A stretch of DNA of 64,000 bases from Mixia osmundae IAM 14324 (Eukaryota > Basidiomycota > Mixiomycetes > Mixiales > Mixiaceae). The stretch lies in contig NW_014575561.1 in the NCBI RefSeq assembly GCF_000708205.1, forward strand, positions 1,114,577-1,178,576. Direction: 5' to 3'. The translations under genes were made by a program, and so were the position numbers. Shown piece by piece: positions 35,797 to 46,935 of the stretch; positions within the stretch are counted from its first letter, which is position 1; every line of letters begins with the position of its first letter. The notes under the pieces are model-generated. The model was not told the DNA's origin and ran no database searches. It was given only the letters and a program-made list of their open reading frames with translations.

Positions 35797-36401
35797 GACG
35801 ACGACGTTGCGCGTGACGCGATTGCATTTGCCCAGACTGGGAGCCGGCAGTCGCTGACCTGAGCGAGAGCGACAGGCCTGCGCACGCTACCATCCGTGCT
35901 GTATATATACGTGCGGCGGATTGGTGACACACGACCCACAGTAGACAGGGCCGATAAGCTTGTCATCCATCATATCGCGGCAGTACCGGAATCGTGACTA
36001 ACTCACACACCACGGCCGCCAGAGAGCGGTGACGAGCCCAAAGGATCAGCCAAAGGCTCTCAATTGATCAGCTGCCTAGCCTGCTAGCTCGGCCGCTTGT
36101 GGACCTGGAGAGCACGGGCATCAATCCGGCCGCGGTCAGCTTACCTGCGCCCATTGCAGAGAGCGATACGCTTGCCGGCAACTCGGATACTCCGACCAGG
36201 GCTCTCTCGCTCAGTCTTGCCTCTATCGAGAGCGAGCCATCTCTCCGCACGCACAGTCTTAGCCCCGCCCGAGCACAGCTTGGTCGGCAACGGATAGGCG
36301 GAGTCAGGACACGCTCAGAGAGCTCGAGCCCTCCGTACCCGGAGTCGCCAAGATCCAGCGGACCTCAACAGAAACGCAGGCGGTTGGTAGTAGCGCACGA
36401 T
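35797..36401 (+). promoter_or_regulatory. ATG-free leader and TATA-type promoter upstream of GID7
   Basis: A TATATATA element lies at 35902-35909. From 35797 to 36401 there is no ATG in any plus-strand frame. The final 370 nt (after a stop near 36030) are open in the GID7 frame and encode a Ser/Pro/Arg-rich sequence that resembles the downstream N terminus. This is consistent with a long 5' leader, or with initiation at a non-AUG codon. Confidence 0.5.
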
Positions 36402-38748
36402 ATGAGGCCTCCTTCGATGTCATCGACACATTCGGCTGCTAGCGAGGAAGTCCTCCCAGCTGAAGAGCCAGCTACGAATGGCAGTCGTCGACACGAGCCA
36501 GCGGCTAATGGCAGCTCGAATGGTGCACGACCAAATGGGATGCCGAGCTTCTCCAACGGTAGCCACAACGGCCATCCTGAGCCAGGCGATATTCTGCCCA
36601 TCCCGCCATCTGCGCTCACCGCAAGCTCTGACTTTGAGCCGCTCCGGGCAGGCAGCCAGATCGACCGCTCAGAGTATGTGCGCTTGCTGTTACAAGCGCT
36701 ACAAGATTCTGGGTATACGTACGTCAAACCTCGCGACGAATGATTAGGCCATGCTTACGGTTCACGCGAGGTGCAGGAATGCTGCTCAAGCGCTAGCGGA
36801 AGAGTCTGGCTACGATATGGAAAGCCCCACAGTGACGAACTTCCGCGCCGCCGTGCTCTCTGGCTCGTGGGATCAAGTCGAGCGGTCACTAGCGCCGTAT
36901 CGGAGCGACGACAGTACATCAGCAAAGGTCCGACAGAATGATCTTGCCCAGATATGTGCTTATCACTTTGTCTCGCACAGGCGATACGTTTCATCGTAAG
37001 CGAACAGAAGTATCTGGAGATGCTCGAAGCAAGGGAGACCAAGTCAGCTCTGAGCGTGTTGAGAAACGAGCTAGCGCCGCTCAATTATGCCCCTGAGCGC
37101 ATCCACGTTCTATCGAGTCTGATGATGTGCAGCGATCCGGCGGAGCTTAGGCAGAGAGCATCGTGGGATGGCGCCGCATCTTCATCACGCCGACTCGCTC
37201 TGGAAAGACTGCAGGGTATGTATCGATCTGACACACGAAGGAAGATTCGCGTGCTGACGTTTTGCCGTAGCATACATACCACCATCGACGATGCTACCTC
37301 AGCGACGGCTAGAACAACTCATTGGGCAAGCTACACAGCATCAGATCGATCATTGCCTCTACCACTGCATCGAAGACAGGCCGTCGCTCTATGCAGATCA
37401 CCATTGCGATCACTCTGTCTTTCCAGACGTCACCGTACATACACTCTCTGATCATCGCGACGAAGTCTGGTGCTTGTCGTTCAGTCACAATGGCAAGTAT
37501 CTTGCCACTGGCAGCCTAGACAAGACAGCCATTATATGGTCCATTACAGAGGTACGTACTTCGCGTCGATAACAGCTTTCACAATCGCTCATAGCCACAA
37601 TGCAGAATTACGAGTTCGTCGTACATAAGATCCTCCCAGACTTCGAAGAAGGCGTTTCGTGTCTGTCATGGAGCCCGGACGACTCCATACTGCTCGCAAG
37701 CGCCGAAGAATTCATCTACGTCTGGAATGTCAAAGTCAGTCGCTTCTGTTGCATTCAGACATGCGCTGAACAGGCTGCGCAGCTTGGCGAGCTTATCTCA
37801 ACCCACAAGACCCACGATCACACCGTCAACGCGATCGAGTGGCTTCCGGATGGCACTGGCTATATCTCCGCAGGCATGGATGCCAAGGTGCTCTTTTGGG
37901 TACGCAGGGTGGACTGCTCTGCTCAAATTAGGTCTGACAAGTTTGCTCGAGCAAACAGGATCTCAGCGGTAACCCGTCGCATACTTGGCAGACGGGGCAA
38001 TCGCGCATCGTCGACGCTGCCATCTCACCAGATGGCAAGCGGCTCGTCTGCATCGGTTCGGCTGATCTGCCACTCACCGAGCCTGCGACGGCATCTGGCA
38101 GCACGCCGTCGGCCAGCACTTCCATGCGATCGGAGAGGAGGATACATATCTACAACATCTCGGAGCGACGGCAGGAAAAGTAAGTCGTGGAGATCAGCCG
38201 GGGACTTTCTACTGACGGCCATAGCAGAGTACTATCGGTCAACGCTGATCTGACCTGTGTTTCCATCTCTGCCGATTCTCGCTATGCGCTCATCAATCAA
38301 GTGCCGAATGTGCGTCTCGGCATGCGAGCATGCCCACTGTCTGACGTACTCACGCAGGAGATTGGTCTATTTGATCTAGAAGAGGCGCGGCTCGTTCAGC
38401 GCTATGTCGGTCAACAACAAGGTCGGCACATCATCCGCAGCTGCTTCGGCGGACCGCGCAACAATCTCATCATAAGTGGCAGCGAGAGTAAGCTTTCTTT
38501 CCTTTGCTTGTCATCAAACTCATGGGGTTGCAGACGGCAAGATCGTCATCTGGGATCGAAGGACAGCAGCACGTATCGAAGTACTGAGCGGTCACGGGCC
38601 GGGCAGCGTCAATGCGGTCGCGTGGCATCCGCTCAACAAGGACATCTTTGCTAGCGTCTCCGACGATGGGACGTGTCGGATCTGGATGTCCCAGATCCAA
38701 GCGTCTTCGCTCATCGCGGGAAGCTACGAAGCTGCCCAGCTCAAGTAG
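36402..38748 (+). CDS. GID7: GID/CTLH ubiquitin ligase scaffold Gid7/WDR26
   Basis: Protein of 629 residues in ten exons: 36402-36718, 36777-36927, 36981-37215, 37271-37551, 37606-37734, 37774-37899, 37959-38179, 38225-38309, 38358-38487, 38534-38748. A Ser/Gly/Asn-rich N terminus is followed by a LisH (EYVRLLLQALQDSGYTNAAQ), a CTLH (IRFIVSEQKYLEMLEARETK) and WD40 repeats (DEVWCLSFSHNGKYLATGSL, GVSCLSWSPDDSILLASAEE, NAIEWLPDGTGYISAGMDAK, VNAVAWHPLNKDIFASVSDD). Gid7 drives higher-order assembly of the GID E3 that degrades gluconeogenic enzymes. ATG 36402 is the first ATG after the leader. One intron (37735-37773) is 39 nt. Confidence 0.92.
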
Positions 38749-38874
38749 CGATATGTCCTTCATACATACACATCCTGTTGTCGTCCCATCAAATCATATC
38801 GCCATGCCTGTCTCGTGTCTCGTGTCGCGACGCGCTTATCATGCTGCTTTTGCCTTTCTCTCTTCACGACGTCG

Positions 38875-39851
38875 ATGCCTGCTGAGTCGCGAAGCGTCGA
38901 GATACGGGTCTCGAACGGACAAGGTCTGATCTTCGACTTGCAGGGTTGGTCCCTCTGTCTGAATTAGCACGTCTGTACTGATGAGCTAGGCTCACAACAG
39001 ACTTTCGCTACGTTCGAGATGATTTGCGTATCTGCGGACTTCTGACGGGCACGCTGCCTCAGCTGTCCCAGCAGAATGTCTTTCTGGGTCTACCGGTCCA
39101 GCTCATGCCAGAGGAAGTCGTCTGGCTTGTCAGTAACGGTCATGCCGTGCTCATAGACGACCTCAAAGCACATCGCGAGCCGACGACCGGTCAAATCGAG
39201 CAGTACCGAGCTGAGCGGATGGCTAGAGCAAAGGCAGAAGCAGAAGAGCATGCGAAGATGGAGCAAGCGAGATCTGCAAAGGCCAGAGAGGTGTTTGCGG
39301 ACAAGATCGCAGCAAAGCAAGAGCAGAGACTCGCAAAGAAAGCTCTCGCGAAGCCTCTGCTCGACTTTGAAGACGAGCCTGTCGCTGTCAAACCGGTTGA
39401 GAGAACTGCCGAGACGCTTGTCATCAAGGAGGATGCCTATGCAATCGTCATCGAGCCTACTTCTCACAACAGACCAGGCTACGACGCGCGCGGTCACACT
39501 TACAAGACCATCGAGAGCGCCAAGCAAGCTGGTCTGTGGCACTATCCGAGTAGTGAGATGCAGCGAGCCAGATGCGCCGTCTTTGCCGATCTGCACCAGC
39601 AAGGCTACTTCATGGGACCTGCGCCCAAGTTTGGCGCAGATTTCTTAGTCTATCCTGGCGATCCTCTTCGCTTTCATTCTCACTTCAATGCCGTCGTCCT
39701 CAGCAGTCCTCAGCATCCTATCCGGCCTCTCGAGCTGGTATCGTGGGGTCGGCTGGCAACAGGCGTCAAGAAGGCCGCGCTCATGTGCACGTACGACCAG
39801 ACGACAGACAGAGTGTCCTACTTGTCGCTCGAATGGGCAGGCATGGGCTAA
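38875..39851 (+). CDS. SEN34: tRNA-splicing endonuclease catalytic subunit Sen34
   Basis: Protein of 306 residues; exons 38875-38944 and 39001-39851. The N-terminal domain (SNGQGLIFDL, DFRYVRDDLRICGLLTGTLP, MPEEVVWLVSNGHAVLID) is followed by a charged coiled coil rich in Lys/Glu/Ala. The C-terminal nuclease fold has RCAVFADLHQQGYFMGPAPK, DFLVYPGDPLRFHSHF with the catalytic Tyr and His, and ATGVKKAALMC with the catalytic Lys. Sen34 cuts the 3' splice site of intron-containing tRNAs. Convergent with the EI24 homologue, 47 bp between stops. Confidence 0.94.
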
Positions 39852-39898
39852 GCTTCACGTCGTCGTCAACTGCTTCATCGAGAGTACATCACGCGAGA

Positions 39899-41352
39899 TC
39901 ATTTACGTCGTCGAGCGGCAGCATAAGCGCCCGTGTCAGCAATATCCACTCTCCCCGCCGTCGAACTCGCAAAACCCTGCGCGAAGGCGTCGCTCGTGCC
40001 GTTCTGCATCCTCAACGGCGGAGAGGGGCCCGGAGGCGCAGCGGCATATCTCGGCGCCGCGTTGGATCGCCAGGCAGCTGCCGAATTGGCATAGCTCGCT
40101 CCGCCGTTTGACGAGTGAGGTTGCCAGTTCGTCTGGGGAGCAGCAGACTTTTTGTGCGTCGCTGACGAATTGCTGCCAATCTTTCGAGCGATGTGTGGCC
40201 ATAGGTGTTTTGCTACAAAATCGTGAATGATCACTGCGCCTACGAGCAGAGGTATCCTCTTCGGTACGCTGGAATGGGGTGTAGCATTGGGCGGTAAGTG
40301 AGCTGAATTGTCATTGACGGCTGCTGCAACATGATCTTCTGCTCCACGCTGGGGTAGCACCGAGTCTGCTAAAGGCTTCGATGGATCGAGCGGCCTGGGT
40401 TCGGCCTGGGTGGCCATGACGAGGAAGAGTGGAAAGGCGATGGCGAAGATGGCCATGTTGACGATCGCATTGCTATGCCAGAATGATATGACCGTAAGCG
40501 GTGTACCGAATCCGGCGAAATAGGGCACCCTCTCCTCAAGGCTGGTGATTTCACGAGCTTAGCTCGAATTAGAGGTCAGGGCAAGAGAACTGACTATCTG
40601 ACTCGCTGGGAGAGCGAGAGTCCCTTTGAGACGAGCTGAAATTCGAAACAGTACCATCCGCCGATGGCTGCCATATAGATGAAGCAGGCTGGCTTGCCTA
40701 GTAACGGAACCCGATAGAGGACGAAACAGACGAGCAGGTAGTGCATGATGAGCAAAACGCGATAACTCTGTATAGCGAGGTTTTACGGGTCAGATCAGTT
40801 TCTGACGCATCGGAAGTTCGGCGTACTTCTTGCAGTGCTTTTGCGATCAGGCTCTTCGAACCGGACGAGCTGGATTTGCCGAGCGGTAGCGCGACAGGCT
40901 CGCCACCTTGGAGGGACTGCGTCGAAGCGAGATTGAGATTGAAGATGCCTTGGAGGAAGAAGGAGAGGCCCAGTAGAGGATACAGGAAGAAGAGCTGTAC
41001 ATAGTCCAGGGCAATGCGTAAGCTTGGCCGGTCATGCAGCCACGTTGGGTGGACGCGCCTCGTAGTAGAGAGAAGTGGTCTGACGGCGACTACGATCACT
41101 AGTGGATCCGATACCGTTGAAGGACGTGTATGATGCTTCTGAAAACAGCGTAGGTACGAGAACGCTATCGAAGAGGAGCACGGATCCGAGCACGAGCAGC
41201 TGCAACACGGTGCTCTTTATGAGGTTGGACTGAATGACCGGATGGCTTTGGACATTCTTGATCGTCTTGCGGTACTGTGATGCATCCGACAGACCTCTGA
41301 GCAAGAGATCATAGTTCAGTCTCGCTGTCTGCCCGAGGCTGAGCTGCTGCAT
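39899..41352 (-). CDS. EI24-family ER membrane protein
   Basis: Protein of 431 residues; exons (complement) 41126-41352, 40827-41079, 40595-40767, 39899-40541. Hydrophobic segments and motifs: LLLRGLSDASQYRKTI, STVLQLLVLGSVLLFDSVLV, LDYVQLFFLYPLLGLSFFLQ, YRVLLIMHYLLVCFVLYRVP, GGWYCFEFQLVSKGLSLSQR and RVRYLEERVPYFAGFGTPLT. The last is rebuilt across a 53-nt intron and matches the family's EERW..F.GFG element. Human EI24 is an ER protein in autophagy and nuclear-import homeostasis; the fungal role is less defined. The C-terminal 130 residues are Ala/Ser/Pro-rich. The first intron (41080-41125) is the least certain junction. Diverges from CWF18, 81 bp between starts. Confidence 0.85.
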
Positions 41353-41433
41353 CCCCGGCCGTGCTGGCCAGAGCCGCCAAAGCGAGCGCGTCGTCGTCGC
41401 CCTTGCCGGCCTTGCACTCCACAAAGAGGCAGA

Positions 41434-42022
41434 ATGTCATTGGATGCGGCAGCAGCTTCGAGAAAAGAGAAGCTAGCGGCGCTCAAGAAACGCAAAGAGA
41501 CTCATGACGCAGCACACGAGCACACGAATGGCCAAGCAAGAGCGGAACCTTTCAAATTTCGCAATTATGATCCTGTGACGAGGCAGCCCAAGGGACATGA
41601 CAGGTCGGCGGAAGAAGAGACCGTCGAGTCACTCATGAGGGGCAAGACGGCAGAGATCATTCGAGAGGACGAAGCGAGGCGGCAGGAGGAACTCGTTCGT
41701 CGTGTCTCGCTTCAGACAGTCTGCCCAGCTGACGTCGACTTTGCCGAGCAGGATCTCACAAATTTGCAACCTAAGAAGCCCAATTGGGATCTGAGACGAG
41801 ACTTGGATCGCAAGCTGGCCAGCCTGGAGCCCAAGACCAACGCTGCCATCGCCCAACTCATCCGTCAGTCGCGTCAAGATGAGGAGCCCCAAAGACTTGG
41901 CTGACATGACGGGCTCCACAGGCAACAGGATAGCGGAGAGCAAGTCTCAGCAGGGTGGACAAGATCTGGCGAGTGCGGTGGAGCAACGGACTGAAGAGTC
42001 CGATGAAGATGAAGATGTATAA
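41434..42022 (+). CDS. CWF18: Spliceosome-associated protein Cwf18/CCDC12
   Basis: Protein of 176 residues; exons 41434-41863 and 41922-42022. The family pattern is plain: SRKEKLAALKKRKE at the N terminus, FKFRNYDPVTRQPKG, NLQPKKPNWDLRRDLDRKLA, LEPKTNAAIAQLIR joined across the 58-nt intron to NRIAESK, and an acidic end (SDEDEDV). Cwf18/CCDC12 is a component of the NTC/Cdc5 spliceosome particle. Reading through the intron would give a shorter, non-homologous tail ending at 41904. Convergent with ADE4, 75 bp between stops. Confidence 0.93.
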
Positions 42023-42097
42023 GCTCGCATCATGTTGTGATAGTCCCATTGTAGAGCAATCAACACAGAACAGTTGCATAGCAATACAGATCGACGC

Positions 42098-44313
42098 TCA
42101 TGCACCGCCAGCGCCAGCGCCGCCCGCGATGTCTTGAGACTCGCTGATGCCGTTGACCATGGGGTCGTCAGAGACCCGCATCGACGAATGAAACGAATTG
42201 CCAAGTGCAATCTCTTTGTTCGCAGTCGACAGCGCAGGGAGCGATTCGTTCGACAGGCCGACTGCATCTGAGCCGTTCATGGGACCGGAGCAACCGAAGC
42301 CATTGCTCGCTTGAGCTTGGTTGCCCAGCGTACCGCTCGAGGCAGCTTGACCCGTCTGCCCATTGACGAGATGGCCGCTCTTTGCCTTTGCGTTGTCGTT
42401 CCTGATCGATTCTAGACCTCGTAGATAGGACTCATCGACTCCGCCTGTGACATACTGTCCCGTGAAGACCGAGCAGTCAAAGGCTTCGACCGCAGGGTTG
42501 AATTGCCGACAAGACTGAACGAGCGCATCCAGCGTTTGAAACACGACGAGATCTGCCCCGATAGCAGTAGCGATCTCGTGCTCCGACCTGCCATGCGCAA
42601 CAAGCTCCTGGCGTGATGGCATGTCAATACCATACACATTCGGGAATCGAATGGGAGGCGCGCAAGAGGCCATGACGACTTTGCGTGCACCCGCATCGCG
42701 CGCCATCTGGATGATCTCCTTCGAGGTCGTCCCTCTCACGATCGAGTCGTCCACAAGCAAGACGTTCTTGTCCTTGAATTCCAGGGCCATTGCGTTGAGC
42801 TTACGCCTTACATTCTTGCGTCTGTCGAGTGCTCATCTGTCAGTCTGGCGGGCGGACAAAGTGCAGGCATACTGACCTCATCTGCTGACCGGGCATGATG
42901 AAAGTGCGACCGACGTAGCGGTTCTTGACGAAGCCCTCTCGGTAAGGAACGCCGAGACACTGAGCGACTTGAAGAGCTGCAACGCGAGACGTATCCGGCA
43001 CGGGGATCACGACATCGATCTCTAGATTTGCAGCAGCCAATTGTGATCTTGCTTCGGCTGCCAGCGCATCTCCCATGGCCATACGAGATCGATAGACTGA
43101 TATACCGTCTAGGACGGAGTCAGGTCGGGCAAAGTAGACGTATTCGAAAATATCTGGCGCGAAGCCTCGGGAGGGAACCACTTGCTTCGTCTTGACGGAC
43201 GAGCGCGTGATGACGACGACTTCGCCTGACAAACGCCCGCTTCATCAGCAAGATATAGACTGAGTCTGGAGCTACGCACCTGGCTGTACATCGCGCCAGT
43301 CCGAGAAGCCGAGTGCATCGCAAACGACGCTCTCGCTCGACATCATCCAGTCCTGACCGCCCTGAGCATTCGCCCGGCGGCCATAGCCACAGGGTCGGAT
43401 ACCATGCGGATCACGAAAGGCGATGATGCCGAAACCGGCGAGCATGGCAACACAAGCAAACGCGCCGTGGCAATGACGCATCATCTCACCCACCGCGCGG
43501 AAGATGTCGTCCTCGTCAATGCGAAATTTGCCAGTCCTTTGCAGATTATCGGCGAGATAGTTGAGGAGGAGCTCGGAGTCGCTGTCTGTATTGATGTGCC
43601 TGTGGCCGTAGGTGTCGAGGTAAGTTCGCATGTACTCTGTGTTGATCAAATTGCCGTTCTGCATAGGCTTTAGCTTGCATACGTTCGTGCGCGTGAGAGA
43701 CTCGCATGGGCAAAGACGATGCCGTAGGGCGAATTGACATAGAAAGGCTGTGCCTCGGCATGGGCAGACGAGCCGGCGGTAGGATATCTGACTGCACAGA
43801 CAAGCGTCTGAGCACTGCGAGAGGCGCAAAAGCCATTGAGAGGACTTGCCATGTCCCACTGCCATGTAGCCGGGCATAGAAGCAATGACGTTGGTGTCGA
43901 GGACGTCTCTGACCATGCCATTGGCTTTATTCTGATGGAATCTGCCTCGGTGACAGGACACGACACCGCATGCATCTTGGCCACGGTGCTGTAGTAAGCC
44001 CAGACCCTCGGCGCTGTCGAGTCGTCTACAATGAGTTGATGCTTGTCAGCGCGAGTCAGACGACTGACATTTCTACTGCTGCCGGTACTTCTTCCGAGTT
44101 GTTCAAGACGGCCAAGATGCCACCTGAGCGCGTTGTCGAACATGTCAGCCTCTGTCCGATCAATCCTTCGAGTGTAGAGGCGCTGCAAGGTCCGAGAGTG
44201 AGGTAGCGTGTGGCGGTAGTGACATGTCAAAGAGGCATTCCATCTTCACGACGCGTCGCAAGGGGGTTGTTCTGTCTCGCAGCAGCAGGTAGATGTTGAC
44301 CTCACTCACACAT
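42098..44313 (-). CDS. ADE4: Amidophosphoribosyltransferase (glutamine PRPP amidotransferase)
   Basis: First committed enzyme of de novo purine synthesis, 590 residues. Exons (complement): 44310-44313, 44069-44123, 43850-44025, 43706-43791, 43280-43658, 42877-43225, 42098-42821. The glutaminase domain begins M-C-G-I-L; its catalytic Cys1 codon is formed by joining a 4-nt first coding exon (ATGT) to exon 2 across a 186-nt intron. Other motifs: [75 protein letters not shown] and the PRPP loop [18 protein letters not shown]. Introns 43792-43849 and 43659-43705 have GC donors. The C terminus adds about 60 Ser/Asn/Gly-rich residues. Diverges from SNF5. Confidence 0.95.
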
Positions 44314-44504
44314 CCTGTCGTGCTGCTTGCGCTCTCTGTGTGACTACCTGCTGAGCATGCCTTGACGTTGTCGCTGCGTGACACCGGGCCACTTGCTAGC
44401 GTCGCGAATTGGTAGGCTGCCAAAAATTTTGTCATCGTGAGAAAAAAATTGGATTCGCGCGCCGGAGCGAGCAAAGGCAGCAGACCGACTCGACCTAATT
44501 CGCT

Positions 44505-45131
44505 ATGACTTCACCAGTGCCGGGTCAGTACGCTCAGTCACCGACAGTGCCACCCGGTCCACGACCAAGAGGGAGACCGAAAGGCAGCACGACGAAGAAC
44601 AAACTGCTGCAGCAGCAATTGCGCGAGCAACAAGCTCTACAGTTCGGCAGTCCGTCTCAAGTGACCGGCAGCCAAGTCCAACGCTATGCCCAGATGGGAG
44701 CGCAACTCACTCAGCCTGCCCAACGAGAAGTACGGCGTAGGAGGAACTTGCTAGGTCCAAGCTCGAAGCCGTTACCGCCCTACGCTGGCATATCGTCTCG
44801 TCAGGCCAAATTGACAACCTATCCCTCTCGTGTTGCCCTCGGCCTGACTTCTCTCATGCAGCCAATCGGGCCCGAGGGCAAGGCTGCTCCCGCTGCCGAA
44901 GTGGTCGTACCGGGCAAACGACAACGTACACGCGTCAATTATGCTGAAGTAGAGGGCCTCGACGAGGATGAGGACGGCGCGTCGACTCATGCAACACCTT
45001 CTTGGATGCCGCCGCCTCCGGAGGAAGACACAGAACCGGGATGGGGACCCAAAGCGCATGCACGACATGCGAACTATGCTCGTCGCGCTCCCGGTCAGGG
45101 CGTCACTTATACTACCGTCCCTCCGCCGTCT

Positions 45132-45166
<35 letters not shown>

Positions 45167-46304
45167 AAAATCTCAGCCACCGATGGTACAGCTCAAGACC
45201 TACCTCGGTCAGATACCCCCGATCAATACTGTCTACTCTCAGACGGCCAGAAAGACGCGCTACCCTCATTTGTCCGTTTGATCGCCTTGCTTAGCCTCCG
45301 TGATCTGAAGTAGAGGTCGGATTGGCAGATCTGATGACCTGGTCCGGCGGAAAGCAAACCGAGACTCTCTCTTGCTACCTGTCCGTATCGAACTTGACAC
45401 AGAGACTCACCGGATACGCGACGTCTTTGTATGGGACGTGCTCGGTTCGTCTGCCTGCCTTTGCTACGACCAAGCTAAGAATTGATTGAGTGACAGATCC
45501 ATACTTTTCGCCAGAACTATTTGCGAGCCTGTTCTGCGAAGATGTCGGCTTGCCGAGCCATAATGTTGCTCAGATCAGAGAGATGATCGAGGTGCAAACA
45601 AGCGAGCAACAAGCTATTGCCGAATTTCAAGTCGCCGACGAGCATGACGATATCGAGACGGAGGATCCTCAGCTATTCGATACTGAGCCTGACTTGCGCG
45701 TCATCGTCAACGTGAGACCGTTTAGCTTCGATCCGTGTCAGCAGCTGATCGCAACAATGCGTTCTGCAGATCGATGTGCAGATCCAAACACATCGACTGA
45801 CAGATCGTTTCGAATGGGATCTTGCTTCGCCGCTCAGTCCAGAGATGTTTGCGATCCAGCTGTGTAGCGACTTGTCGCTCACATCGGAAGCTGCACCCCT
45901 CATCGCTCACGCGATCCACGAAGAGCTCCTCCGGCTCAAGAAGGACTGCATAGAGCAAGGCATCATCGGTCGAACGGCTGCAGAGGATGCCTATTCCGCT
46001 CTGACAGGCGAAGCGAGGAAAGGGTGTCCGACGCTCGAAGGAATCTGGCGCGATTTCAATGAAGAGGGTGAGTTCGGCCCGCTGATCGACAAACTCTCTT
46101 CCGAAGGTATCGCCATCAACGAGCTCGAAAGGGAGCGAATGGCAAAGTCGGTCCTTGTTGCTCACCTTGCGAACGTATCTCATGTTTTGTGTGCAGACGA
46201 GCGAGGCAGAACCAGACACAGTTCAAGGAGCGGAGGGCAGGCAGGCTGCCGAGGCGCTAGTCTGCATTGCATCGCCAATTCCCTGTGCGCGGCCGATGCA
46301 CTGA
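44505..46304 (+). CDS. SNF5: SNF5/SMARCB1-family chromatin-remodelling subunit (Snf5 or Sfh1)
   Basis: Protein of 528 residues; exons 44505-45271, 45329-45444, 45497-45711, 45770-46150, 46197-46304. The N terminus is disordered, with an AT-hook-like RPRGRPKGS and an uninterrupted run of 12 glutamines at 45132-45167. The two SNF5 repeats follow: LLPVRIELDTETHRIRDVFV, SPELFASLFCEDVGL, then VIVNIDVQIQTHRLTDRFEW, SPEMFAIQLCSDLSL and HAIHEELLRLKKDCIEQ. The conserved trailer is GIWRDFNEEGEFGPLIDKLS. It is a core subunit of SWI/SNF or RSC; only one paralogue is in view, so Snf5 versus Sfh1 is undecided. The last intron (46151-46196) and the short tail are less firm. Convergent with EMC6, 183 bp apart. 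Confidence 0.9.
45132..45167 (+). repeat. CAG microsatellite encoding 12 glutamines in the SNF5 homologue
   Basis: Twelve consecutive Gln codons, mostly CAG and ending CAA, sit in the disordered N-terminal half between a Pro/Ser stretch and KSQPPMV. Such tracts vary in length between strains. Confidence 0.9.
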
Positions 46305-46487
46305 GGCATGGCATCTCGATATGCGCAGTCGTGCGCGTCCGTTTCTCTGCGAGGGAAAGGTCCTCTTGTCCCGCTTTTCGTGAACATCTAGTCGTAGACT
46401 GCATCGCGATGGCTTCAGCGGATCAAGAGGTGCGTTTCGTCGGGCTTACTGTGTACTAAACCATAGAAGACTGTTGATCCTGTCGCG

Positions 46488-46935
46488 TCAGCGTGATCCC
46501 TCTGTGCAGTGAAGCAGCTCACGCGTCCAGACTGCGCAGCACAGTCAGCGCTCGACTATGTCACTATCTGCATGAGACGTACACAAGATGAAGCTGAGCG
46601 CATTGTCGAGCAAGCCAGACAGGAGTAGTTCCGGCAAGCCTCCCTTGATATATTTACGCGGTTGTTGCTCTGTAGTGATGAGGTAGACCAATCCCGCTAC
46701 TGACATCGACGACATGATGTAGAATGCAAAGCCAGATAGGTTGGTCAGACCGAGCAGACCGGCTGTTGCGCCGGAGATGGACGCCATTGCTGTTGCTCAG
46801 AAATCAGCTTCAAGGCCTGCGAGCTACGGAGGCATGCGACTTGCTCGACTTGATATAATAGATCGAGCGGGCATTGTACTGCCGGTTCTCTGGACAGAGA
46901 CTCTGCTCGTAGGGATCAAGCGGTAAGGTCGCCAT
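46488..46935 (-). CDS. EMC6: ER membrane protein complex subunit 6
   Basis: Protein of 113 residues, the normal EMC6 length. Exons (complement): 46845-46935, 46583-46789, 46488-46531. It reads DPYEQSLCPENRQYNARSIY at the N terminus, then SISGATAGLLGLTNLSGFAF (helix 1), YIMSSMSVAGLVYLI (helix 2) and LLLSGLLDNALSFILFWT (helix 3). EMC6 is a core part of the insertase that places tail-anchored and multipass proteins in the ER membrane. Intron 1 (46790-46844) uses a GC donor (GCAAGT); it restores YIKSTMASISGATAG. Intron 2 restores the conserved W-T of helix 3. Confidence 0.9.
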
